Counted from the first letter of the stretch, positions 1-6,826 are shown. The stretch is 10,839 bases of DNA from an uncultured Candidatus Saccharibacteria bacterium (GCA_949063825.1 CARSRA010000023.1:1-10839); one strand, 5' to 3'. The notes: a model not told the origin generated them from the sequence alone. Program-made: numbers and translations.

Positions 1-316
1 CCGCAAGGATAGCATCGAGCTCTTTTTCCTTGCCTTTGCCAGCGCGTTCACGTAGGATCTCAGTTTGTTTAGCGAGCTCCTCGTCAGACATGGTTTCATA
101 TTTAGATTCGAGATCGTTGATTTCTAAGACTTTTTTGTAGAGCCGCTTGAGAATTTTCTTCTGCGCATCACCAAACACACTCTGCAAAAAGCGCGTCATA
201 CGGGTACGATCAGCCAACTTGTCAGTTGGCTTCTTTTCTTTAGAATGGGTTTTTAGCGATTTTTTTGATTTTTCACTAGATATCTGCGCATCCAAAGCGC
301 TTTTCTTTTCGGCCAT
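1..316 (-). CDS. secA: Preprotein translocase ATPase SecA, N-terminal part (cut by window edge)
   Basis: SecA is the motor ATPase that pushes unfolded preproteins through the SecYEG channel at the inner face of the membrane. Only the first 105 codons lie in the window, running off its left edge. From about residue 47 the sequence follows the SecA N-terminus: FGDAQKKILKRLYKKVLEIN, then the ESKYETMSDEELAKQTEILR helix, matching the usual KRLRK..V..IN.LE...LSDEEL..KT..FR pattern. The Walker motifs would lie outside the window. The start ATG (314-316) has GGAG a few bases upstream. About 45 Lys/Ser-rich residues precede the normal N-terminus, which is longer than in classical SecA. The gene follows hpf by 46 bp and has its own extended -10 promoter at 352-360. 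The hpf-secA order is also known in Firmicutes. Identification is secure for the visible part. Confidence 0.92.
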   Translation of the reverse strand, partial: MAEKKSALDAQISSEKSKKSLKTHSKEKKPTDKLADRTRMTRFLQSVFGDAQKKILKRLYKKVLEINDLESKYETMSDEELAKQTEILRERAGKGKEKELDAILA

Positions 317-351
317 AATCTCCACGATCCTTCATTAGAACTTACCCCCGT

Positions 352-360
352 ATTATATCA
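352..360 (-). promoter_or_regulatory. Extended -10 promoter for secA
   Basis: On the minus strand TGATATAAT is a perfect TGnTATAAT extended -10. Transcription would start near 345, leaving a leader of about 29 nt that contains the secA Shine-Dalgarno sequence. The -35 region falls within the 3' end of hpf and shows no good TTGACA match, as expected for an extended -10 promoter. It would let secA be expressed independently of the upstream operon. Confidence 0.6.
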
Positions 361-362
361 TA

Positions 363-725
363 CTAGCCCCTCTTGATAAACAAGTTTTTGAGGCCTTTTT
401 TCGATAAATGAGGGGTTGCTTCAAGTTTGTAACGGCGGATTTGTCCCTTGAGTTTAGCTTCTAAAATATCAATCCCAGCAAAAACATTAGAGCATTCATC
501 TTTGGCGCTAATTGCCTTACCGCCCGGGATCTCCATGGAGGCTGAGATTTCATATTTATTGCTATGAGCGCGATCAATTTCGGTAACGACGATCTTTGCA
601 ATGACATCCTTTTTGCTGCCACGAGGCAAAAAGCGGTCTAATTTACCAATTCGCTTAGTAACATACTTATGGAAGCTTTCGGAAATTTTGTAATTACTAC
701 CACTAAGTTCAATTTTATCGATCAT
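363..725 (-). CDS. hpf: Ribosome hibernation promoting factor, short form (HPF/RaiA/YfiA family)
   Basis: This 120-residue protein belongs to the family that binds the 30S decoding centre and idles ribosomes in poor growth conditions. The family pattern is clear: an N-terminal strand (IELSGSNYKIS), a helix (SFHKYVTKRIGKLDRFLP), two strands around VIAKIVVTEID and KYEISASMEIPGGKAISAK, then the second helix (NVFAGIDILEAKLKGQIRRYK) and a basic tail. It matches the single-domain form and lacks the C-terminal dimerisation domain of long HPF, so it would not by itself pair ribosomes as long HPF does. The ATG lies one base after the ybaB stop. Its Shine-Dalgarno AGGA is inside the ybaB 3' end with 7-nt spacing, implying translational coupling. 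The stop is TAG. Only the choice between the HPF and RaiA names is uncertain. Confidence 0.9.
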   Translation of the reverse strand: MIDKIELSGSNYKISESFHKYVTKRIGKLDRFLPRGSKKDVIAKIVVTEIDRAHSNKYEISASMEIPGGKAISAKDECSNVFAGIDILEAKLKGQIRRYKLEATPHLSKKGLKNLFIKRG

Positions 726-726
726 A

Positions 727-1023
727 TTATAATCCTAAATTCCCTAGACTTCCCATTAGCGGTTTCATTTTGTCGGCAGCGATCTCTTGCGCCTTAGCAT
801 AACCATCGCGCATGCAATCTTCGACCCAATGTTCGAGCTCAGAAATATCATCAAGATCTACCCGCTCAGGATCAATTTTAACGCTCTTAATTTTGAGCTC
901 ACCATTAATTTGTACAACTACTGCGCCATCCCCAGCTTCTACTTCGACAACTTCGTTTTTTAGCGATTTTTGTGCCTTCCTTAGCTGATTTAACATCTTC
1001 ATTTGGTCCATGGTTGCACCCAT
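727..1023 (-). CDS. ybaB: YbaB/EbfC family nucleoid-associated protein
   Basis: This 98-residue protein matches the YbaB/EbfC family, small dimeric DNA-binding proteins that are usually encoded just after dnaX and before recR. Visible features are the N-terminal MKMLNQLRKAQKSLKNEVVEVEAGDG segment, the central strand pair GAVVVQINGELKIKSVKIDPE, an acidic DLDDISELEHWVEDCMRDGYAKAQE helix, and the short C-terminal MKPLMGSLGNLGL tail typical of the family. The chosen ATG (1021-1023) has AGGAG 12 nt upstream, a longer gap than usual. The in-frame ATG four codons later would be even further away. The gene begins 9 nt after the membrane protein stop and ends one base before hpf, so it belongs to that operon. 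Unusually, it is separated from dnaX by dnaB and the membrane protein gene. Confidence 0.9.
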   Translation of the reverse strand: MGATMDQMKMLNQLRKAQKSLKNEVVEVEAGDGAVVVQINGELKIKSVKIDPERVDLDDISELEHWVEDCMRDGYAKAQEIAADKMKPLMGSLGNLGL

Positions 1024-1032
1024 AATTTTTAT

Positions 1033-2481
1033 CTACTCCTTACTACTATATAAATATATTCTATCAGAATTCTCCGATTTTGGCGAGGTAACAATGCGCG
1101 TCGGGTCTTGTTTTAGGTCTTGCTTCCCCAGGGTTGCAAAACTTTTTGGCAATTCTTCGGCATTTGGTATAGTGTCGCTAATGACGTAGCTTTGGCTACT
1201 TTGTTCTAGGATTTTTAGGAATTGATATTCAACTGGGCGATCTACGACGTATATCGTAGTCCCCTTCTCAATCTTTTTGGTCAGTAGGGTGAGGTCATTA
1301 CTAAATTCGTTCGCAACTGTTGGGATGTAGCGATAACCAAAAATAAAATGGTTAATACCGGCAATAATAATAATCCCCAGAAAGAATCCGATCGGAAAGA
1401 TAGCGATGATGCGCGCGTAGGGATTGTCTGGAAAGAGATCGTACCATTTGTCCAAAATATAACGTAAGCCATGCGCGATTAAAATAGCCATCGGTAGTAG
1501 AATCAAAATGGCAGATTCCGGGTTGAGCCCAGCAAGAAAGATCGTAAAAATAATCAGCCAAGTTGCAATCGAATTGCGGCTTGCAAAAAAACCCTTAGCG
1601 GTACTGAGTAGACCAATCACTGCAAGTGCGATCGAAGCTAAACCGATAAATGGCGACAAAAAGACGCTTTCGAGAGTAGTATTCCATGAGAAAAGCGGCA
1701 CGAAGGCCTCTTGAATATTGGTGAAGAATTGCCCAAAAGTCAGTCCTGGGGCAAGTAAAATTTCAGAAATAATACCCGGGCTCACGATTGCTCCTACTAC
1801 GAGCGAAGCTAGACCAAGTAAGATAATGAAAATTGTAAAAATCAGTGGGATAGTTGGCAGAGTCTTGATCGTAAAACGTAGGTGTGGATGAGTCATCGCA
1901 AAAACTACGATGAATCCAGCCAAATAGATAATATGCGGCGTAAAGATTGCTGCGAGCAAAGCAAAAGCAAACACGAAGCAATAAAATGGCTTAGGCTTGG
2001 TTACACCTTGGATTTTGGAGCCTAGCCAAAGTAGTAGAGTTGGCCAAAAAACCAGCATAATTAGCGGTGTGCCAGAACCCGCTAAGTAAAGAAAAGATCC
2101 CGAAAGCACGGCTAGAATGGACGCCATGAGCGCGACGTTGGTTTTGAACCAACGATTTAAGAGCAAAATCAGTAGTAGTCCTAATAGAACCCCAATAATA
2201 ATGCTAGGCAACTTGATGGCGTAAACATTCAGACCAAACGCCATGATGGAGAGCTTTTGTAACGCATGATAAGGTAAATCAACTACGTCGCCCTTGAAAA
2301 CCGATGTTAAATCAAGCCTGTAGGACTCTGTCGCTGAAATCATTTCATTCTCAGAAAGACCACCCGGTGATAATAACGGCAATCCAAAAAGTAGTCCAAG
2401 ATACGCCAAGCCCAGTAGGATAAAACCAATTTGGAAACGATGACGATAGAGAAAAAGTTTCGAAATGATTAGCTTCTTCAC
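1033..2481 (-). CDS. Polytopic membrane protein, GT-C / GT39-ArnT-like glycosyltransferase (putative)
   Basis: This is a 482-residue protein with about ten hydrophobic segments, roughly at residues 17-37, 91-109, 114-134, 139-153, 167-195, 211-236, 274-293, 306-320, 322-340 and 358-380. A soluble C-terminal tail of about 95 residues follows. The layout resembles GT-C glycosyltransferases of the PMT/ArnT type, which transfer a sugar from a lipid-phosphate donor on the outer face of the membrane. The large loop after the first segment carries acidic residues (SENEMISATES, D57, D68) followed by an LPYHALQKL..FGLNVYAIKLPS stretch like the family's P..Y....G....AIRLPS pattern. A crisp DxD or DE motif is not evident, so activity and substrate are unknown. 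The start is GTG (2479-2481); a TAG in the same frame upstream rules out a longer protein. No good Shine-Dalgarno sequence is present, and a -10 box sits 6 nt before the start. The gene heads the ybaB-hpf-secA cluster. Confidence 0.6.
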   Translation of the reverse strand: MKKLIISKLFLYRHRFQIGFILLGLAYLGLLFGLPLLSPGGLSENEMISATESYRLDLTSVFKGDVVDLPYHALQKLSIMAFGLNVYAIKLPSIIIGVLLGLLLILLLNRWFKTNVALMASILAVLSGSFLYLAGSGTPLIMLVFWPTLLLWLGSKIQGVTKPKPFYCFVFAFALLAAIFTPHIIYLAGFIVVFAMTHPHLRFTIKTLPTIPLIFTIFIILLGLASLVVGAIVSPGIISEILLAPGLTFGQFFTNIQEAFVPLFSWNTTLESVFLSPFIGLASIALAVIGLLSTAKGFFASRNSIATWLIIFTIFLAGLNPESAILILLPMAILIAHGLRYILDKWYDLFPDNPYARIIAIFPIGFFLGIIIIAGINHFIFGYRYIPTVANEFSNDLTLLTKKIEKGTTIYVVDRPVEYQFLKILEQSSQSYVISDTIPNAEELPKSFATLGKQDLKQDPTRIVTSPKSENSDRIYLYSSKE

Positions 2482-2487
2482 CTTTTT

Positions 2488-2517
2488 ATTATAGCACGCC
2501 GCCTAAGTTTTTGACTA
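2488..2517 (-). promoter_or_regulatory. Proximal promoter (P2) of membrane protein gene, leaderless configuration
   Basis: TGCTATAAT (2488-2496, minus) is a perfect extended -10 only 6 nt from the GTG start. A partial -35, TAGTCA (2512-2517), lies 18 bp upstream. Initiation at the usual distance would begin at or next to the GTG, giving a leaderless mRNA. A separate, stronger promoter lies farther upstream at 2537-2565. Confidence 0.45.
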
Positions 2518-2536
2518 AAAAAGCCCCTATCCTTCT

Positions 2537-2565
2537 ATTGTATCATAGATAATGTTTTTTGTCAA
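2537..2565 (-). promoter_or_regulatory. Distal promoter (P1), TTGACA-17-TACAAT, for the membrane protein-ybaB-hpf-secA cluster
   Basis: On the minus strand a perfect -35 (TTGACA, 2560-2565) is separated by exactly 17 bp from TACAAT (2537-2542), which is preceded by TGA to give an extended -10. Initiation would occur near 2530, about 49 nt before the GTG. This is the best sigma-70-type match in the window. No terminator hairpin is visible between dnaB and this promoter, so read-through from the dnaX-dnaB operon may add to expression. Confidence 0.7.
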
Positions 2566-2587
2566 GCAAACAAAATACCTATCTTGG

Positions 2588-3967
2588 CTATTGTTGTGGG
2601 TCAGTATGCTCTTTATCGAGCGAGAGGAATTTGAGCAGCTTTGGATGGAAGTAGAGATTAATTTTGCCGACTTCGCCATGACGATGTTTAGCAATGATTA
2701 GTTCGGTGAGATTGGTCGGCTCATAATCATCGTCGTTTTGACGATAATAATCGGGGCGATGGAGCAACATCACCAAATCGGCATCTTGCTCAATCGAGCC
2801 AGATTCACGTAGGTCCGAGAGCACTGGTCGCGGATCGTCACGATCGGTCACTCCACGGTTGAGCTGAGCAAGAGCAATCACTGGGATCTCTAATTCCCTG
2901 GCCAAGGTCTTAAGGCCGCGCGAGATCTCGGTCACCTCTTGGACGCGATTGCCCTTGTAGCGGTCGGTCCCACGGATCAGCTGCAAGTAATCAATCACTA
3001 CCATGCTAATAGTATGATCGTGCATTGCGCGGCGGGCCTTATTACGCACTTCGAGTACGGTCATACTACTAGTATCATCGATATAGAGGGGAGCTTCATT
3101 CATTTCGGCCATGGCGTCGCCGATTCGCGCAAAGTCTTCGTCGGAAAGATTACCAGTGCGGATGCGCCAGTTATCGACTCCGGATTCGGTTGAAACCATA
3201 CGCTCAATCAACTCCTCTTTGGACATCTCCATTGAAAAGAAGAGTACGCCACGTCCGTCGCCATTACGGGTAGCGACGTTATAGGCTAGATTTTCGGCCA
3301 GTGTAGTCTTACCCATTGCTGGGCGCGCACCGATGATGATGAGGTCGCCTTTTTGTAGGCCTGCCGTTTTTTTATCTAGGTCGCGAAACCCAGTCCGGAG
3401 ACCTCTTAGCGCACCTTTATTTTTGTGTAGTTCCTCAATTCGATCATAAGCGTCGACTAGGAGATCGGCGAGGGCACTATAGTCGGACCTAACGGTCTTG
3501 TCGGAGACCTCAAAGAGATTTTGCTCGGCTTTACCGACGAGTTCATCAATCTCGGTACCACCTTCGTAGGCAGCGTTAGCAATTTCGGTGCCAGCGGAAA
3601 TTAAACGTCGCCTGAGTGAGGCTTCAGCGACGAGCTTAGCATAATCCTCGGCGTGTGAGGAGATAGGTACAAAAGTTTCCAAGTCAGAAACATAAGCACG
3701 CCCACCGACTTCCTTAAGTAATTTTTGATTTCCTAGTTCTGTGGTTAAGGTAATGAGATCGATTTTACGTTGAGCTTCAAAAAGTCTTGTCATGCTGGCA
3801 AAGATTTTGGCATGACGCGGGTCATAAAAATCGTTCGCCTTGACGAGCTCTAGTGCGCTTGAAAATGAATCATCAGAAAGCAAAATCGCTCCGAGCAATG
3901 ATTTCTCGGCTTCAATATTCTGTGGCGGCACTTTAGCGCCTGCTTGCTCCGTGGAGCTTTCCTGCAC
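2588..3967 (-). CDS. dnaB: Replicative DNA helicase DnaB
   Basis: DnaB is the hexameric 5'-3' helicase that unwinds DNA at the replication fork. The 459-residue length is normal. The N-terminal primase-interaction domain spans about residues 12-115 (PPQNIEAEKSLLGAILL.., DFYDPRHAKIF). A linker is followed by the RecA-type ATPase: LRGLRTGFRDLDKKTAGLQKG, Walker A GARPAMGKT at 213-221, Walker B VVIDYLQL at 323-330, the ALAQLNR..DPRPVLSDLRESGSIEQDAD motif at 365-397, and the arginine-finger segment KHRHGEVG at 427-434. No intein or insertion is present. The start is GTG (3965-3967), preceded by a near-perfect AAGGAGGT that overlaps the dnaX stop, so the two genes are coupled. The stop is TAG. It is the last gene of the 172-residue protein-dnaX-dnaB operon. 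Confidence 0.97.
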   Translation of the reverse strand: MQESSTEQAGAKVPPQNIEAEKSLLGAILLSDDSFSSALELVKANDFYDPRHAKIFASMTRLFEAQRKIDLITLTTELGNQKLLKEVGGRAYVSDLETFVPISSHAEDYAKLVAEASLRRRLISAGTEIANAAYEGGTEIDELVGKAEQNLFEVSDKTVRSDYSALADLLVDAYDRIEELHKNKGALRGLRTGFRDLDKKTAGLQKGDLIIIGARPAMGKTTLAENLAYNVATRNGDGRGVLFFSMEMSKEELIERMVSTESGVDNWRIRTGNLSDEDFARIGDAMAEMNEAPLYIDDTSSMTVLEVRNKARRAMHDHTISMVVIDYLQLIRGTDRYKGNRVQEVTEISRGLKTLARELEIPVIALAQLNRGVTDRDDPRPVLSDLRESGSIEQDADLVMLLHRPDYYRQNDDDYEPTNLTELIIAKHRHGEVGKINLYFHPKLLKFLSLDKEHTDPQQ

Positions 3968-3976
3968 GATACCTCC

Positions 3977-5431
3977 TTAAAACGGCACTACGTCATCAAT
4001 CTCTTTTACATTCCCCATTATAGCAGAGATTTTGGCGACTGTTTCGTCTTTGGGCTGAGAAATAGCGTCGGCATCATGAACTTTTAGACCATAAGATTTG
4101 CCGAGCGCCTGACGTAAGATCGCGCCATGTTTGGCGGCCTGTAGGATTCGCGCTGAAAAATTGTTATCTGGGTAGATATGCAAGGTTCCATTTTTTAGTT
4201 CATAGCTAGATTTTTCGAGTGGCTTTGCGGTACTTGCGCTAGCGAGATTAACCTTTGCGACGAAATCTAACCACTTAAAATCAGCAGAAGTTATTTCGTC
4301 CGTATTGGTCTCAGACGGATTATTATCAGTAGCTTTAATTCCTGTACTCTCTGTATTTCCCGCATCTTGCGCATTTTCCATGACTCCTGCACTTTCTACG
4401 GTTCCTGTAGCTCTTGTGGGGGCTGTTTTCGGTGGGACCACTGGCTCTGGCGCAGGGTTAGTCTTTGCGATGCTGGTTTTTGCTCTAGGTGAGGCTGGAC
4501 TCCTAAGGTGATCCTCTAATAGTGCTAGGAGTAATTTTGCTTCCGCAAAAGGAGCGGTAACCCCCGGAAGACTTCTAAGAAGTGACAATGTTTCCGGTTC
4601 TGGGTGTGCGATAACCTCACTGAGTAATTCACTTGCGATATTTTCGGGCCTGATTCCACTACTTATCAGAGATTTGAAATCTTGTTGAGTAGCATCAGTA
4701 TCCCCGGACTTGTAATTCGCTAGTAGAGATTTGATTTTTTCTTGGCTAGGTACTCCAAGGGCTTTTTCGAGGGTCTCGGCGGTAATCTTGTCATCGGTGA
4801 GGGTCGCAACCTGATCGAGCAGGCTGAGTGAATCACGGAACGAGCCGCCACCACGTTTGACTACGACTCTGAGTCCATCCTCGTCGATTTGGATCTGCTC
4901 TTTTTTAGCTATTTTAGCTAAATGCTGCAACATTACTTCCGGCTCGGCTAAGCTGAAATTGTAGACTTGGGTGCGTGAAAGAATTGTTACGGGTATTTTA
5001 TCGAGTTCGGTCGTCGCCATCACGAAAATCACGTGTGCAGGCGGCTCTTCGAGCAGTTTTAGTAAGGCATTAGCGGCTGACTTAGTCAGCATGTGCGCCT
5101 CGTCGATAATGTAGACTTTGTACACTCCCTTAGTCGGTGCAATAATGGCTTTTTCGCGGAGTTCACGAATATTGTCGACGCCATTATTAGAAGCGGCATC
5201 AATTTCAATAATATCAAGGTAATCATCCTCGAGCTGATACTCAAAATCATTCACAGCATGGGCGAAAATCCGCGCCACTGACGTCTTCCCTGTCCCACGT
5301 GGACCAGCGAAAACATAAGCATGATTTAATTTGCGTTGCTTTAAGCTATCATTCAACGATTTGGTGACCTGATCCTGGCCAATCACATCCGCCAGTTTAG
5401 TCGGACGATATTTACGATAAAGCGCTCTCAC
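3977..5431 (-). CDS. dnaX: DNA polymerase III subunit gamma/tau, zinc module absent
   Basis: DnaX is the clamp-loader ATPase that holds the replisome together. I choose the GTG at 5429-5431 (484 residues): its G is also the last base of the upstream TAG, and YRKYRP then lies at the expected distance from the N-terminus. An upstream ATG at 5458 would only add nine unrelated residues. AAA+ motifs are complete: Walker A GPRGTGKT (43-50), Walker B VYIIDEAH (106-113), LLKLLEEPP, sensor 1 ATTELDKIP, arginine-finger SRT (152-154), and GGSFRDSLSLLDQ. A Pro/Thr/Ala/Asn-rich linker spans about 310-382. The C-terminal domain (about 383-484) resembles that of Gram-positive DnaX, with NGTLHIYPDNNFSARIL. 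The Cys4 zinc-binding module normally between Walker A and the IEIDAAS segment is missing, and the whole protein has no cysteine. I saw no convincing gamma-frameshift signal. Confidence 0.95.
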   Translation of the reverse strand: MRALYRKYRPTKLADVIGQDQVTKSLNDSLKQRKLNHAYVFAGPRGTGKTSVARIFAHAVNDFEYQLEDDYLDIIEIDAASNNGVDNIRELREKAIIAPTKGVYKVYIIDEAHMLTKSAANALLKLLEEPPAHVIFVMATTELDKIPVTILSRTQVYNFSLAEPEVMLQHLAKIAKKEQIQIDEDGLRVVVKRGGGSFRDSLSLLDQVATLTDDKITAETLEKALGVPSQEKIKSLLANYKSGDTDATQQDFKSLISSGIRPENIASELLSEVIAHPEPETLSLLRSLPGVTAPFAEAKLLLALLEDHLRSPASPRAKTSIAKTNPAPEPVVPPKTAPTRATGTVESAGVMENAQDAGNTESTGIKATDNNPSETNTDEITSADFKWLDFVAKVNLASASTAKPLEKSSYELKNGTLHIYPDNNFSARILQAAKHGAILRQALGKSYGLKVHDADAISQPKDETVAKISAIMGNVKEIDDVVPF

Positions 5432-5949
5432 TATAGGGCTGCTTCGACGGCAGCCCAAGCAGCGTCGTCATTAGTGGCTGGTACAATGGCGGAGACTTGG
5501 TCTCCTTCGCGTAGATGGAAGTATGTTACAGATGCATATAGGACTTCGTACTCGCGTCCTGAGACTTCGATAAAATACTTTTCGTCATGATGAATAAGGG
5601 TGCCAATTACAGTTTTACGCTCGACAGGACCGATTTGCTTATAAAGGAAACGACCTTCGGGAGTGATGGTAAGTTTCAGAATGTCGCCTTCAACTAGTTT
5701 TGATTTCGAAGCGTAATTAGCTGGGACCGGATAATTCTTCCCGTCTGGGCCGATCATGATTTGACCATCAAAAACACCCTCGATTACTTTTCCTTCAGGG
5801 CTAGAAACGACTGTATCACGCGGAGCTGTAATAGCTTCACCGTCACCAAGTACCGAAATCAACAGCTCCTTTGCTGCAGCTAAATTTGTTTCGGCCTCTT
5901 GGATTAGGCCACGTAACCGTTTAATTTGTTTTTCTGGTAATTCAGACAT
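5431..5949 (-). CDS. Conserved-looking protein of unknown function upstream of dnaX (172 residues)
   Basis: I do not recognise a characterised family. It probably belongs to a Patescibacteria-specific group, but that is recollection, not a search. About residues 4-36 form an amphipathic, possibly coiled-coil helix (PEKQIKRLRGLIQEAETNLA...). The rest is predicted beta-rich in two blocks, EGKVIEGVFDGQIMIGPDGK...LVEGDILKLTITPEGRFLYKQ and VIGTLIHHDEKYFIEVSGREYEVLYA...REGDQVSAIVP. The repeated turn-and-EGD pattern suggests small beta-barrels of an OB/SH3-like kind, which is inference only. The ATG at 5947-5949 is preferred over the immediately preceding GTG (5950-5952). The Shine-Dalgarno signal (GAGG/TGGA) is weak. 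The TAG stop shares one base with the dnaX GTG, so the protein is translationally coupled to clamp-loader synthesis and may act in replication or nucleic-acid metabolism. It is acidic, without signal peptide or membrane segment. Confidence 0.8.
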   Translation of the reverse strand: MSELPEKQIKRLRGLIQEAETNLAAAKELLISVLGDGEAITAPRDTVVSSPEGKVIEGVFDGQIMIGPDGKNYPVPANYASKSKLVEGDILKLTITPEGRFLYKQIGPVERKTVIGTLIHHDEKYFIEVSGREYEVLYASVTYFHLREGDQVSAIVPATNDDAAWAAVEAAL

Positions 5950-5990
5950 CACCTCGCATCCAGTCTGCCATTAACTTTACTACTAATCTT

Positions 5991-6019
5991 ATATTAAACC
6001 CTAGGACTTCGAAAGTCAA
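5991..6019 (-). promoter_or_regulatory. Promoter TTGACT-17-TAATAT for the 172-residue protein-dnaX-dnaB operon
   Basis: The -35 TTGACT (6014-6019) and -10 TAATAT (5991-5996) are separated by 17 bp on the minus strand. Initiation near 5984 gives a leader of about 35 nt. It is the only clear promoter upstream of the operon. The -35 is one arm of an inverted repeat that continues upstream (6014-6034). Confidence 0.75.
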
Positions 6020-6034
6020 CCGCGGTTTTTGACT
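6014..6034. promoter_or_regulatory. Dyad overlapping the -35 of the dnaX operon (possible operator)
   Basis: AGTCAA (6014-6019) and TTGACT (6029-6034) are perfect inverted arms, and inside them lies the 10-bp palindrome AACCGCGGTT (6018-6027). Because the dyad includes the -35 hexamer, a bound repressor would block the promoter. An unrelated weaker inverted repeat, CACTG-6-CAGTG, lies just beyond at 6041-6056. The symmetry is seen directly; its role as an operator is inference. Confidence 0.4.
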
Positions 6035-6071
6035 GTTTTCCACTGGTCTAACAGTGATCAAAATGATAGTG

Positions 6072-6086
6072 TTGTAAAAATTACAA
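6072..6086. repeat. TTGTAA-N3-TTACAA dyad, copy 1
   Basis: This is a perfect 6-bp inverted repeat with a 3-bp spacer, about 90 bp upstream of the inferred start of the dnaX operon and just beyond the lipoprotein terminator. The surrounding 18 bp (6070-6087) match 8199-8216 at 16 of 18 positions. It could be a protein-binding site shared with the rplJ operon. Confidence 0.45.
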
Positions 6087-6097
6087 ATAAAACATAA

Positions 6098-6133
6098 GAA
6101 AAAAGGGCGCTCGCCATGATGGTTTTGCGCCCT
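6098..6133 (-). terminator. Rho-independent terminator of the lipoprotein gene
   Basis: On the minus strand, AGGGCGC (6127-6133) pairs with GCGCCCT (6104-6110) around a 16-nt loop, and six T residues follow directly. It starts 9 nt after the lipoprotein TGA stop. The opposite strand has no T tract at the corresponding side. Confidence 0.8.
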
Positions 6134-6141
6134 AAATCTAA

Positions 6142-6795
6142 TCACTCCGCCAAGCTCAGCGATGTGTAAAGATAGCCAAGGATATAGTATCTTGCTGACA
6201 TTCTGTATCCACCGAGCTCTGGATCTTCTTTAAAATAAATCTCATCCTGATATGTATCTAAGTATGATTTGACCGACATAGTAATATCGTTGGCCAGTGG
6301 GTCGATCCCCTGAATTTGTTTATCGCCCCAGGTTGACCTTAGTTCTCCCGGTAAGTCAAAATCTGGGTTGAACCAGTCGGCAACTGTATGCTTGAGTGGC
6401 TCATAGAGCCACGCCAGCTCGCCGGCATACGTGGAATTCTCTGACCCGTCTGCCTGCTCGTATAGACGTAGAATCTGATCGGTGTTGGAGGCTTCTTCGT
6501 CACTGAGCCCCTCAATATACATAGTCTCGTCCGAATTCGGTATTCTGATTTGATGCAACAAGTCCTGATTTGTTGTCCATACGGTGGTTGGGGTTTTCTC
6601 AGTCGAAGCAGCATCTTCTTCAATTGGTATCGTGCTCTCTTCGATCGGTGTTAAAGTGTCCTTGGCCAAAGCTTTCCCGATTGTTGCTTGGTCGGAAATA
6701 CCACTTGCCATTCGACTATTTCCTCCGCAACCCGCTAAGATTGTTGCTGTTATTAATACTGTTGCCGTCAAACCTTTTCTTGTTTTAGCTTTCAT
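6142..6795 (-). CDS. Secreted lipoprotein of unknown function (217 residues)
   Basis: The N-terminus is a typical lipoprotein signal: MKAKTRKG, a hydrophobic stretch TATVLITATI, then the lipobox LAGC followed by GG. After signal peptidase II cleavage the cysteine would be lipidated and the protein anchored on the outer face of the membrane. The first ~60 mature residues are Thr/Glu/Asp-rich and look flexible. The remainder (from about QIRIPNSDETMYIEGLSDEEASN to GGYRMSARYYILGYLYTSLSLAE) looks globular, acidic and rich in Tyr/Leu, and I recognise no domain. The ATG at 6793-6795 is chosen because GGAGGG lies at good spacing and the signal peptide begins there; a longer frame from a TTG at 6858 only reads through the leader. 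It is monocistronic, with its own promoter and terminator. A leader hairpin could hide its Shine-Dalgarno sequence. Confidence 0.8.
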   Translation of the reverse strand: MKAKTRKGLTATVLITATILAGCGGNSRMASGISDQATIGKALAKDTLTPIEESTIPIEEDAASTEKTPTTVWTTNQDLLHQIRIPNSDETMYIEGLSDEEASNTDQILRLYEQADGSENSTYAGELAWLYEPLKHTVADWFNPDFDLPGELRSTWGDKQIQGIDPLANDITMSVKSYLDTYQDEIYFKEDPELGGYRMSARYYILGYLYTSLSLAE

Positions 6796-6802
6796 TCTAT
6801 TG

Positions 6803-6826
6803 CCCTCCTCTTTATCTTTTGGAGGG
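6803..6826 (-). promoter_or_regulatory. Leader hairpin that can sequester the lipoprotein Shine-Dalgarno sequence
   Basis: In the mRNA, CCCUCC (from 6821-6826) is perfectly complementary to GGAGGG (from 6803-6808), which is the Shine-Dalgarno sequence itself, across a 12-nt loop. The 6-bp GC-rich stem would keep the ribosome-binding site closed. Pairing is seen in the sequence; regulation is inference. Confidence 0.4.

Noticed and set aside
4305..4511. Plus-strand open frames opposite dnaX, dnaB, rplL and rplA (for example here, 9485-9790 and 7246-7473)
   Set aside because: They are antisense shadows of well-identified genes, caused by low-complexity Ala/Glu/Pro coding regions, and have no ribosome sites.
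5432..5458. ATG start for dnaX nine codons upstream
   Set aside because: The added residues match nothing in DnaX, while the GTG overlapping the upstream TAG places YRKYRP at the usual distance from the N-terminus.
5942..6145. 67-codon minus-strand frame between the lipoprotein and the 172-residue protein
   Set aside because: It runs through the lipoprotein terminator, its promoter region and dyads, has no ribosome site, and shows no protein-like composition.
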